From positions 32,663,201 through 32,727,200 of the forward strand of contig OW799235.1 of assembly GCA_941918925.1 (NCBI GenBank): a DNA stretch of 64,000 bases, given 5' to 3'. This DNA comes from Phyto melanocephala. Lineage: Eukaryota > Arthropoda > Insecta > Diptera > Rhinophoridae. Each line of letters begins with the position of its first letter. Within the stretch, counting starts at the first letter, position 1. The notes under the pieces were generated by a model. The model was not told where the DNA came from, did not search any database, and saw only the letters and a list, made by a program, of their open reading frames with translations. Below, piece by piece: positions 55,091 through 64,000 of this stretch. Made by a program: the position numbers and the translations under genes.

Positions 55091-56891
55091 ATTATACCCG
55101 TGGGGTGGGGGTATATTCATTTTGTCATTCCGTTTGTAACACATCGAAATATCCATTTTAGACCCCATAAAGTATATTCTGAATCAGGGGTTGATTTGAT
55201 GACGATCTAGCTATGTCCGTCCGTATGACCGTCTGTTGAAAGCACGATAGAGGTCGCACCGAAAAAGCTAGGGGGCTCAAATTTTGCCAGAATCTTTCTT
55301 ATAGACAAGGTTTGCTTTGTATTGAAAATGGGCAAAATCGGAATGAGTTATAGCTCGTAATGCAAGAGCAGGTCGAAAAAACCGTGTCCTTCGAAAATCG
55401 AATAAAATGGAATTGTGTCCAAACGCATTAACGTACAGTCATAAAACTTCGAATATATATTTTTCGAATCAAAACAATATCTCTCCCCAAAAATTGCTTA
55501 TATCTATGCATTAGGAAAGGAGTTATAGATAAAAATGTACGAAAATTTATAGCGCGCAGTGTATTTTTCAGTATATATAAAAATAAAAACGTCATAAAAG
55601 CAACAAAATTGGATGTACGATTCTGAAATTTTGCACACTTTGCTTTTTGGTGAGAGGCTTTTCTGTAACGGAAAACCAATATGCCACGCCACCTTTTACG
55701 CCCACCTCCCATATAACGTTTTACCTAAAATTCATATAATTTCTTTATTAATAAAGATTTTGAAATAATAAAGGACTATATTGAAACATCTAAGTTGTAC
55801 TCATTAGCAAAAACAACTTTGACACTCCTTCTACAACGCCCCTTTTTTCACGTTATCTACCGTTAATGAAATTTAAAAGCTCATAAAACCACGAAAATTA
55901 GAGGTATGATGATCAAATTTGCTACGTATATCCTTCTAGACAATGTCACTACAGTGCAAGAAAATTAAGGTGTCACGCCCACTTTTACGCCCACCTCCCA
56001 TATAACGTTTTACCTAAAATTCATATTATTTCTCTATTAATAAAGATTTTGGAATAATAAAGGACTATATTGAAACACCTAAGTTGTACTCATTAGCAAA
56101 AACTTTATTGACACGCCTTCTTTAACGCCCACTTTTACTAAAAGACTAAATTTACGAAAACATTTTACTATCATATCGAAGTTATTAAGGGTGGTTGCAT
56201 TTTAAGGTCCGATGTTGATTTTAAATAAAACACAAATTATTTAAGAAATTATTATCATTTATTTTTATAGTGATAATATTTGTATGGTTCAGTTATGTAT
56301 TTAACAAAATATCGGCCAAATGGCCCCCATCCTTGGCGCCACTCCTCCATCTGATGGTCCAAATTTTCAATGACATTGTTGATGCTCAATTGTTGGGCAT
56401 GATGATGAGTCGAGGTTGACTGCTCTTTTGCCATGGTTCCCATTCAATGAACTAAGAAGGCATTCACATATTTTCTAAAATTTTATACAGACCTGTTTTA
56501 CAGAAATTTAAATATTTTTTACAATTCTCCCGATTGTGGACGAATTTAAACGATTATGTTGATCAAAAGAATTACGAAGTGCACAAAATGCATTTTGATT
56601 TGATCGCCCATTTTTATAAAAAACCTGAATAACTTTAAAGCATTGTGTAAGTTTAAGATTGAGAAATGTCAAATGATATGCAGAAAACAAATTTAAAGAC
56701 TAGGTGTAGTTCACCTTCAACATGGGCCCTTAAAATTCAACCACCCTCTACAAAGAAAGTGATACATATTTTATTATAAAGAGATTATTCCATAGCGATT
56801 AACAAAATAATAAATATTGTGCTTTAAATGTACACAAAATTGGTGGTGGGTATAAAAGATTCGGCACAGCCGAATATAGCGCTCTTACTTG
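55091..56891 (+). mobile_element. DINE-I element, best-preserved copy
   Basis: It starts TATTATACCCGTGGGGTGGG, then CATTTTAGACCCCATAAAGT, GTCCGTCCGTATGACCG, AAAGCACGATAGAGGTCGC, the tandem CGCCCACTTTTACGCCCACC units, the DD41D MITE (56188-56747), GTGCTTTAAATGTACACAAA, GGTGGTGGGTATAAAAGATT, hairpin ATTCGGCACAGCCGAAT and GCGCTCTTACTTG. The TTTAAAT at 56823-56829 is the uninterrupted version of the piggyBac target in the copy at 37198. No own coding capacity; the ORFs at 55428 and 55504 are shadows. Confidence 0.88.
56188..56747 (-). mobile_element. DD41D-derived MITE inside DINE-I, copy 3
   Basis: AGGGTGGTTGCATTTTAAGG after TA at left; inverted CCACCCT before CTA at right; 560 bp. The minus strand keeps SNQNAFCALRNSFDQHNRLN and STIGRIVKN (first helix-turn-helix), then AKEQSTSTHHHAQQLSINN, then the C-terminal end GGHLADILF in a shifted frame. 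The initial MERYTIEQR segment is deleted in this copy. Confidence 0.82.
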
Positions 56892-57859
56892 TTCTATAAC
56901 TCATAGCAAGACTTGTGTTAATTTTGTGCACTGGTTACTTCTGGTGAAAATTTTTCAGTATATCACATTTTTAAAATATTGAAATAGTTAACTCCTTTTA
57001 ATACATAATATTTTTTAAAATATTTGCCATATTTAAAAAGTGTCTTAAAGGTCTTACTTGTATGATTTAAAGAAAAATTTTAAATTTTCTTATCTCAGCA
57101 TAGGTTGTTTTGTCAAATTTTCAAATATATTTACACCAGTAGAAGTATTGTATAATATTATTATTTAACAGAACAATTTTATAAACAATTTTGCAAAATA
57201 AAACCACTATTGTGTAGAAGTGTAGATGCAAACATGTGGGACATGACGTTCAAATAGTTCCGTTTATTTGAACTAAATATACCTTTACTTACACATAAGT
57301 AGAATAAAAAGTGCCTGCTTATGCGCTAACATTGACGGCAACGATAAAATGTTTACATCTATTTCTTATTCGAAATAGAAATTTATGCCAAATTTTTTAA
57401 TAGAACGTTAACTCCTACTCCTATGATCCATGCAAATCCCATTTTTTTTTAATTTTTTCTCAGATACGTCAGATATAGATAACGGTGAACATTTTTAATA
57501 TTTTCTGTAAAAAACTTATGCAGGAAGTGACAACATACAAGCCTAAATTTATTAGACTACTTTAGCCCTTTACTCTCTTATTTCTTACTTATTTGTTTAA
57601 TATTAATTTAACGTCATCTAAGTACCCATCAAACTGAAAACATGTAAAAGTTGGGCCATTGCCCAAGTCAAATGGTATATACCAATGCGCGTAATTTGCT
57701 TTCAAGTATGCATTTTGGTTTTTGCCAGACTTGTAATTGTACAACAGCTCTTGTTCAAGTTAGAGAGAATGTACAGAAGGAATAAGAAACTAAATAGTGA
57801 CGGCTACTATCCAGTGCAATTTGATCATTCTAAGATATTTGATATTATATATTTTTAAT
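56892..57859. other. AT-rich stretch without recognised gene
   Basis: Nothing supported. Confidence 0.4.
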
Positions 57860-58760
57860 TGCAAACTCCATTTATATGCAGATGACGATCAACTTACTTT
57901 AAGAAGTTCAATTCACAATTTTGCTTAAGTTATATTCTGCCTAAAGAATGATTTAAATAGAATTTATCTTTTGGCTAGTGTTAACGGACTCTGTTTGACT
58001 CGTTATAAATCTAAATGCATCGTAATATCTAGGGTATGTTTAGTTCTTTACATTCTCGAATACATTCATTTAAATGGGGAGAAAATTAAAATTGTTAACA
58101 GAGGGAAAAATCTTGGAGTAGTTTTCAATACTAGATAGACGTTGACTGATCACGTGAACTCATTAGTTGGTCAAACATTTATAAAGATAAGGGCCATTTA
58201 GCCCACACAATATTTTGTCGCTTTGCTGGCTATAGCGTATTTAATTCCTTCTTTATTGAACGGGTGTAAATTTTTATAAGAGGAATTTACTATATTGTTT
58301 AATAATATTATAAGATATGGATTAAGAAGGTTTGATCATATATCCTCTGTTTTCACTGACCTTTACGAAGTCTCCCTGCAGATTCTGATTAAAGTTCGTA
58401 CTCCAATTTTTCTACCGATATTACAAACTAACAAATATATATTTGACGAAATATGCTTTTACCAATCGCCACAAAACCGAAATATTATTTATGTATGTAC
58501 ATGCCGCTCGTCTTTGTTTCGTGTAGTCTCAAACTGCTGATAAGAATCATAATAGACAGTGAAATGCAAACCAACTCTAAGTAAAGACCAAATTATCTTG
58601 AGAAAATTTAAAACCGACGTTCATTTAAAACCTAAAGATGAATAGATTAAGTCATATAGTACATCAATAGTGAGCGGACGATTCGGAGCCGCTTGGAAGA
58701 AGCAGGTTTTAAGACTTACATAAGTAGTAAGAGATATTCCATACTTCTAAAAACAAAACA
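57860..58760 (+). pseudogene. LINE reverse transcriptase relic (family L-E)
   Basis: Frames read KLHLYADDDQLTLRSS (the catalytic YADD box), then NRIYLLASVNGLCLTRYKSK, CIVIS, IHLNGEKIKIVNRGKNLGVV, FNT-stop-TLTDHVNSLVGQTF, and later a C-terminal part FNNIIRYGLRRFDHISSVFT (58295-58540). These are the palm/thumb region and downstream domain of a non-LTR element (Lian/CR1-like wording), in order but with several frameshifts and stops. The upstream RT motifs and endonuclease are missing. Confidence 0.75.
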
Positions 58761-60171
58761 AACTCAAACGTTTAGCTTTTCTTAATGCACATGTCCAAAA
58801 GCCAGTATAATTTTAAAAATAAGGTCTTTGGCCAGATGAAGCTCATTTCAATTCAATTCATCGAAAAATAAGATCAAATTTCAATAAAGCATTTTTTAAG
58901 TTAATGAGAAATAAGTGATTTTTTTTTTCTTTCGTATAACTTAATACATTCCTGTGCTACAAATATTAGACTCTTGTTGTAAAGAAAAGTAAAAGAAAAT
59001 AATAAATAAATAAATTACATTAAGATTTTAAAATAATATTAGGTATGTAGCCACCGTGGATGTTCTTAAATAATGGGTTTATGGGCTTAACAAATCACGC
59101 TTTATTTTCCATACTCTTCTTAATTTCCCGTCTATAAAGTTTGTTGAAAGAATATTCATTGTATCAAACTCTCATATGTAAAATAGAAATGCGAAAATCT
59201 TCTTCCTATTGCATACGTCTTAACTGAAAGAAAGCTAAATTTTTATTAACAAAAATCGACGAATCTACCGTAACTAGAACCGCAATAAAATTATAACTTC
59301 AAAAATGTTATTTGCAATTTTTGTTTCTAAAAATAACTTTCATTTCGAAATTTATAAAAGATTTTAGATTAAGTAACTGATTTTCTTTTTTGAAATTTCA
59401 TTACAAAGATTTCTAAAATAGTTATCTTTATTAGACTAAGGGTAACCGTATTTTTTATTTTAGTAGTTCAAATCAATTAGTAAAATCGGGCTTCCTTAAA
59501 ATTTTCTTAGTTTAAGTCCAACGAAAGTCTAAATTGTTTTAATTTCTTTACAAATTATTGCCAATAAATGTAGAAGTTGTCTACATGATATCGTGTAATA
59601 AATTGGTAGAACATGGTAATTAATTTTATTAAGGAGAAATATATCTGTTCAATTAAAATTTTAAAAGTACATTTCTGTTAAACATCTCTGAGATAGAAAT
59701 ATTTTATTTCCTTTTGTGTATTTAAGGTCCATCACAACATGTCCTTTTTAGATATAGACACTACAATACTTAAAAACATATTTGTGTGCTTTACAAAAGG
59801 TTGTAAGTATATGGCTGTTCACAAGTATTTATGACGAAATTCAATTTTTTATGTTATTCTAATACATTTCACACATATACACAAAAATCTAATGCAATAG
59901 TATCAAATATAACAGTTTTACAAGCAATTTTACAAAAGAAGTTGCATTAAGACAATACAGTTTCCTTTACGATTTTACCTTCTCCTGTAAATTTACAATT
60001 ATTTGAGTCAGGGCCTTTCTACTTGTGACCAACGATATGTTAGCTGTATGTATAAGTGTGCTTTTGGACAAATAATATCTAGAATACCATCATGATTTTC
60101 ATTGACATCATCAAGCCAAACAATAATATTGACGACAACAACATCAAATTTCCATCTAAAACCAGTAAATA
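58761..60171. other. AT-rich stretch without recognised gene
   Basis: Nothing supported. Confidence 0.4.
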
Positions 60172-60356
60172 AAGGGTGTTTTTTTTAAGCCCGATAGAAC
60201 TTGAAATTGTAAAAAATAACACAAAAAATTAAATTGTAATCAAAATTTTTTTTTATTCGAAAGATCAATACGTGACATTAACATTTGAAAATGATTTCGG
60301 GCATATGGGCACCGCGGCTGTTCTTGACGAAGCGCATTCTGGACGTCCAATTTTGG
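60172..60356 (+). repeat. Left 185-bp inverted repeat
   Basis: Inverted copy of 60952-61136; includes TTTAAGCCCGATAGAACTTG and AATACGTGACATTAACATTT. It supplies the start codon and first 28 codons of the ORF. Confidence 0.9.
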
Positions 60357-61030
60357 ACGATTGGGCTCTAGAGCAGTTGGCAACTGACCCGTTGTTTTAT
60401 CGCAAAATTGTGTTCAGCGATGAGGCGCATTTTTGGCTTAACGGGTTTGTTAATAAGCAAAATTGCCGCATATGGAGCGAGACCAATCCTCAACAGACCC
60501 TACAGACTCCATTACATCCAGAAAAATGCATTGTTTGGTGCGGTTTTCACGCTGGTGGCATCATCGGACCTTATTTCTTCAAAAATGAGGCCGGAGCTCG
60601 CGTTACGGTCAATGGAGATCGTTACCGCACCATGATCAATGATTTTTTGTTTGAAAATATGGATGACATTGATCCGGAGGAGATGTGGTTTCAACAGGAT
60701 GGCGCTACGTGCCATACGGCGAACGCAACCATCGACTTATTGAAATCAAAATTTGGCGATAAGTTGATTTCGAGAAATGGACCTGTCAATTGGCCTCCAA
60801 GGTCGTGCGATTTGACAGCTCTCGATTATTTCCTGTGGGGCTACGTGAAGTCACTGGTTTATGCTGATAAACCAGCAACAATTGACGCCTTGGAGGCCAG
60901 CATTGTTCGTGTTATTCGTGACATACGGCCAGCAGTGCTCGAAAAAGTGGCCCAAAATTGGACGTTCAGAATGCGCTTCGTCAAGAACAGCCGCGGTGCC
61001 CATATGCCCGAAATCATTTTCAAATGTTAA
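60272..61030 (+). CDS. DD41D mariner transposase, N-terminally truncated, chimeric start
   Basis: A 252-codon open frame without a break. Residues 1-28 are antisense to the gene's own 3' end and so are not ancestral. From about residue 30 it is a transposase catalytic domain: WALEQLATDPLFYRKIVFSD (Asp50), WLNGFVNKQNCRIW, HPEKCIVWCGFHAGGIIGPY, MWFQQDGATCHT (Asp143), WPPRSCDLTALDYFLWGYVK (Asp185). There are 41 residues between the second and third Asp, hence DD41D, the spacing of rosa-type elements. It ends with ALEASIVRVIRDIRP and a short basic tail. Full relatives are about 340-350 residues with two N-terminal helix-turn-helix domains, absent here, so specific binding to its ends is unlikely. 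Whether it is expressed cannot be seen. Confidence 0.88.
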   Translation: MTLTFENDFGHMGTAAVLDEAHSGRPILDDWALEQLATDPLFYRKIVFSDEAHFWLNGFVNKQNCRIWSETNPQQTLQTPLHPEKCIVWCGFHAGGIIGPYFFKNEAGARVTVNGDRYRTMINDFLFENMDDIDPEEMWFQQDGATCHTANATIDLLKSKFGDKLISRNGPVNWPPRSCDLTALDYFLWGYVKSLVYADKPATIDALEASIVRVIRDIRPAVLEKVAQNWTFRMRFVKNSRGAHMPEIIFKC

Positions 61031-61136
61031 TGTCACGTATTGATCTTTCGAATAAAAAAAAAATTTTGATTACAATTTAATTTTTTGTGTTATTTTTTAC
61101 AATTTCAAGTTCTATCGGGCTTAAAAAAACATCCTT
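60952..61136 (-). repeat. Right 185-bp inverted repeat
   Basis: Contains the last 25 or so codons of the transposase, the stop, AATAAA (about 61051) and the native 3' terminus. Confidence 0.9.
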
Positions 61137-61679
61137 TATTTGCATGTGTTTTGCATTTACTTAATAAATGTTATTGTATTTAAAACGTCTTTAGAGCACA
61201 AATGTAAGATATAAAAGCAAGTGGTTCTTTATAATTGTAATTTAATTAAAATCTTACAAGACGAACCATTTTTTTCAGAAGAAAATTTGCTGCAGAAATT
61301 GTATTTAATTTCGTTTTTAAGAGTGTTTTTTTAGAGCAGGGTTAAATTTAATTAAAATTGTTTTATTATTTGTTCTCTTTGTTGCAAAAGAAAACCAGAC
61401 AAGTAGTTAATTAGATTGTTCTAATTCAATTGAGAAAATTTAATTGATTTAGAGGGAAAAATAGTGATTTACACAGCACATAAGTACATATTTTCTAAAG
61501 TAGATATTATGCAAAGTATGTGCACGAAAAAATCTAGTCGCTTCTCCAACATTATAAAATTTATATCTATTGTTCAAGTTTAGAAAAATCTTACATTTTA
61601 TGGCTTAAACAAAATAAATAAAAACATATATTTAATTTATTTTATTATAAGTGAATAGTTGTAATTTTGGTTTAAAGTA
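61137..61679. other. AT-rich stretch without recognised gene
   Basis: Nothing supported. Confidence 0.4.
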
Positions 61680-62335
61680 CACACCCCCAACACACCTTAT
61701 GGAGCTCAGTTAAAAGTGACGTTAATTTTATCAGTGCTTACATTCGGCTTGTCTTAAAGTACCACTGGTCAACGGATTGCCAAGCAAGAATTTTTTTTGG
61801 AAATTTTTCGAACTTTTGATTTTTAAATTCATTGAAAACATTGCCCCGTTTGTTTGCAGTGTAAAATTGGTGTCGTCGCATTTGATTGAAGTCCATTTTA
61901 CGTTATATAAGTCATCCTAAAGTTTTTATATTTTTTGGCAAACTCTCCTAACGGAAATCAAGGTTTTCGATTCAAATGATTCCAAGTTGTATTTACTTTA
62001 CTTGCGGTTTAAATTCTTGGCTTTTTCTTGCTTTTCACAATCAGGGTATCAGTGTACCTTTGAAGTACAAACGTTACTGATGATTTTTTTAATTTTTAGT
62101 GCTTTGGCGATGTCATTATGAGACAAGGATTTTGAAATATTATTCGCACAACTTTGTCGCTATCGTGTTCCTTCATTACTACCTAAATTGACACTTATAA
62201 ATTTTGTGTAAAAATAATGATGCATTAACATTGACAACATTGTAGGCTTCTGGTATGTTTTTTTGCTTCGAATTAAGCATATCATTGTTTGCAGTACTGA
62301 AATTTTTGTGCAAACAGCTTTTTTCAGGCACATAC
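61680..62335 (-). pseudogene. Second-type Tc1/mariner transposase relic
   Basis: On the minus strand, in order: SHNDIAKALKIKKIISNV (helix-turn-helix wording IAK.L.IS.STV), EKQEKAKNLNRK, a decayed middle, MDFNQMRRHQFYTANKRGNV and EFKNQKFEKFPKKILAWQSV. The last block resembles DFKQIPGQ.FY.A..RGNV..KFK..K..KFPKK...WQ in a group of insect Tc1-like transposases distinct from the DD41D elements here. Frameshifts and stops are frequent and the C-terminal catalytic part is not found. No terminal repeats were located, so the limits are approximate. Confidence 0.65.
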
Positions 62336-62462
62336 ATACTTTATTAAAATGTATACTGACTTTAATAAAATAAACGTAATGAGTTGTATATTTGCATTCC
62401 CACTACCAAAAAAAATTTATTCCCATAGTGTCATAAATAATAAAAATTAAGTTTAATAAGTG
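62336..62462. other. Spacer
   Basis: AT-rich; nothing seen. Confidence 0.4.
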
Positions 62463-62474
62463 AAGTAAATTTTT
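62463..62474. repeat. Target-site duplication of LINE L-C, left
   Basis: AAGTAAATTTTT, identical to 63195-63206. Confidence 0.7.
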
Positions 62475-63194
62475 TTTTTTTGGCCAATGTAGAAAGGAAC
62501 TTTCAAGGCTTGGTCAGCGGGCTGACGTTACTCTAGTTTGGATTCCTGCGCATAAGGGCCACTATGGTAACGAGCGTGCTGATGAGCTAGCCAGGGGAGG
62601 ATCTGCTCTGGATATCTCTAATGCAATTGCAGTTGCAATCCCGTTGGGGACTATTAAGAGCAGAATCTCCAGACACTTTCTCCGGAGGGCTGATAACAGG
62701 TGGCGTGAGCTGAGCACGTATAAGGTGGCACGGCTTACGTGGCCCTCTTTTGATGCACGACGTACATTGCAACTTACCAGTCGAAGTCGGAGGGACATAT
62801 CGAGGTTGCTGGCGGTATTGACGGGTCACTGGATGTTAGGCAAACATGCAAGTCGGCTCGGACTCCCATCGAACGACCATTGTCGCAGTTGTCTGGATAG
62901 AGAGAAGGAAGAATCGGTTTTCCACTTTCTCTACGAATGTCCTGCACTCGCGGCTAAGAGACACAGATTTCTGGGCGAACATATACTAGATGGCCTCTCT
63001 GCGATATCTGAAGTTGGACTGAATTATCTACTGAGATATCTCAGGGCCACGGGGTGGATCTAGTACCCTTACTCTTGGATTTTATTCTGAGATACACTAG
63101 AAGCTGACGAGTGATGTGGTCCTGTCAAAACGGAGTCATACAGACTCTACTTGACTGTTGGCGTGCAGCGAACTACCACGATAACCAACCAACC
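62475..63194 (+). mobile_element. 5'-truncated LINE (family L-C)
   Basis: About 720 bp between 12-bp duplications. It begins, after a few extra T residues at the junction, inside the RNase H domain. It ends with a non-coding tail finishing ATAACCAACCAACC. A decayed relative is at 8845-9080. Confidence 0.82.
62488..63063 (+). pseudogene. LINE L-C ORF2 C-terminus, open frame, truncated
   Basis: The frame is open from 62488 to the TAG at 63061-63063, 191 codons, with no start of its own (the first ATG is at 62644). It starts RKELSRLGQRADVTLVWIPA, then HKGHYGNERADELARGG, the fourth RNase H motif. After a linker come RDISRLLAVLTGHWMLGKHA and NDHCRSCLDREKEESVFHFL, ECPAL, the C-X2-C...H...C zinc-knuckle-like end, then a hydrophobic tail ending RATGWI. 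The first three RNase H motifs, the RT and the endonuclease are missing because of 5' truncation. The open frame and clear duplication suggest a recent insertion. Confidence 0.85.
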
Positions 63195-63206
63195 AAGTAA
63201 ATTTTT
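63195..63206. repeat. Target-site duplication of LINE L-C, right
   Basis: AAGTAAATTTTT, identical to 62463-62474. Confidence 0.7.
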
Positions 63207-64000
63207 AAGCACTTAGCTTGAAGTTTACAAATTTTAATATATGATTTATGTGTACTGGGTCTTTACAAAACAAAAAAAAAAGGATTTACTTAGCAATAAG
63301 TCCATCTTAGAGTTAAATCTTAAAACGGGAAAATCTGTGCAACACAAAGAAAGGCAAAAGGCGTAAATATGTGCCCATCCGAAAGTGTGCATGTTAGAGT
63401 AATATAATCACCACGTTCGAATGCAAAAGTTTTGCCTAAGAATCTAAGAACAACTGCTCCTTAGAATCTAAGAACATCTACACATTGTACTTTATTTGTT
63501 TAAGGTTAAGTTACTTAGGTTGCCAAAGAATCCAAGCCCAAGACAAGTATACAGAAGTGCCCGTTTTATCTGATGTATGCTCTACTAAAGGAAAGTTTAA
63601 AAAAAAAATTAAATGAACCCTGTCCTCACAATGCAAGACCTTCGAAATTTCTAATCTAAAGCCCTATTATAAATATTAAAAATTTGGCATAGAATTATTA
63701 CTAAAATTCTCATATTTACTACATACAAACGAAAGGGATCTTTCCACAAGTTATATTCTATCATTTCTTCCCCTTACTCGCATGATCTGTATACGTTTCC
63801 ACATGAAAGTTTCATGCAAGCTAGACAAGTGCTCAATTTTACACTTAGTCACAATTTAATCACCTGTATAGTGTTATTTTGAAATTTTCGTCTCTTTTCC
63901 AACTTTAGAGCTTAGTTACTTAGTTAATTTTTGAAACTGCGATAGATTAAACGTGTTCCAAAGTGTTTCCCCATTTCCTATGATACCATAACGGCCTGAA
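63207..64000. other. AT-rich stretch without recognised gene
   Basis: A short direct repeat (AAGAATCTAAGAACAnCTnC, about 63437-63480) is seen. No gene. Confidence 0.4.

Larger units (their letters stand above)
60172..61136 (+). mobile_element. DD41D mariner with 185-bp inverted ends
   Basis: It is bounded by TA on both sides (60170-60171, 61137-61138). The outermost bases AAGGGTG/AAGGATG begin inverted repeats of 185 bp (60172-60356 and 60952-61136), nearly identical apart from two homopolymer-length changes and a few substitutions. The right repeat contains the end of the transposase gene (codons to the stop at 61030) plus the true 3' end, so the left repeat is an inverted copy of the 3' end. 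The original 5' end and the first ~100-130 codons of the transposase are gone. At 965 bp it is about 300 bp shorter than a full element. Confidence 0.88.

Noticed and set aside
62562..62829. Two minus-strand ORFs of 78-80 codons
   Set aside because: Antisense of the open LINE frame at 62488-63063.

Overview
The window looks like a gene-poor, AT-rich stretch of a higher-fly (brachyceran dipteran) genome. The evidence is the set of repeats: many copies of a DINE-1/INE-1-like (Helentron-associated) element with the 3' hairpin and CTTACTTG end known from Drosophila INE-1; DD41D ('rosa'-type) Tc1/mariner relics; a piggyBac relic; small tandem-repeat-bearing Helitrons; and several 5'-truncated non-LTR retrotransposons. 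The sequence alone does not settle the family of fly (tephritid or calyptrate would both fit). I see no host protein-coding gene with confidence. The only candidate is a 44-codon ORF near 28.5 kb with a Cys/His cluster and a nearby poly(A) signal.

Layout. 0.9-3.3 kb: two inverted copies of one non-autonomous Helitron, the first inside an older inverted-repeat element. 3.5-5.9 kb: an internally deleted DD41D element and DINE fragments. 6.4-7.6 kb: a short TIR element interrupted by an LTR-like unit with TATA/initiator, poly(A) signal and five copies of a 15-base hairpin. 8.7-9.8 kb: a DINE remnant with LINE and transposase fragments. 11.2-13.0 kb: a DINE-I element carrying an internal DD41D MITE. 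14.9-24.1 kb: a LINE relic, three DINE-II elements and a DD41D transposase pseudogene. 24.5-32.8 kb: a MITE, DINE-III elements interrupted by LINEs, and the candidate small gene. 34.3-37 kb: a LINE with an RNase H domain and a relic of an unidentified but familiar arthropod repeat protein. 37.2-41.5 kb: a four-layer nest (DINE-I, DD41D MITE, piggyBac, Helitron). 42.1-42.5 kb: a long palindrome. 43.4-45.2 kb: two DINE pieces. 47.7-48.9 kb: a LINE with a perfect 14-bp target-site duplication. 51.6 kb: a fourth Helitron. 53.8-56.9 kb: DINE-III followed by DINE-I. 57.9-58.8 kb: a LINE reverse transcriptase relic. 60.2-61.1 kb: a DD41D element with an open catalytic-domain ORF flanked by 185-bp inverted repeats. 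61.7-63.2 kb: a Tc1/mariner relic and a LINE with a 12-bp duplication.

The elements interact mainly by insertion into one another. One insertion can be read precisely, because the DINE-I copy at 55.1 kb preserves the empty TTAA site of the piggyBac inside the DINE-I copy at 37.2 kb. The DINE-I copies all carry the same DD41D MITE at the same internal position, so the composite seems to have spread as a unit. DINE-I/II/III are working names used here for three recognisable internal sequence types; they are not published names.
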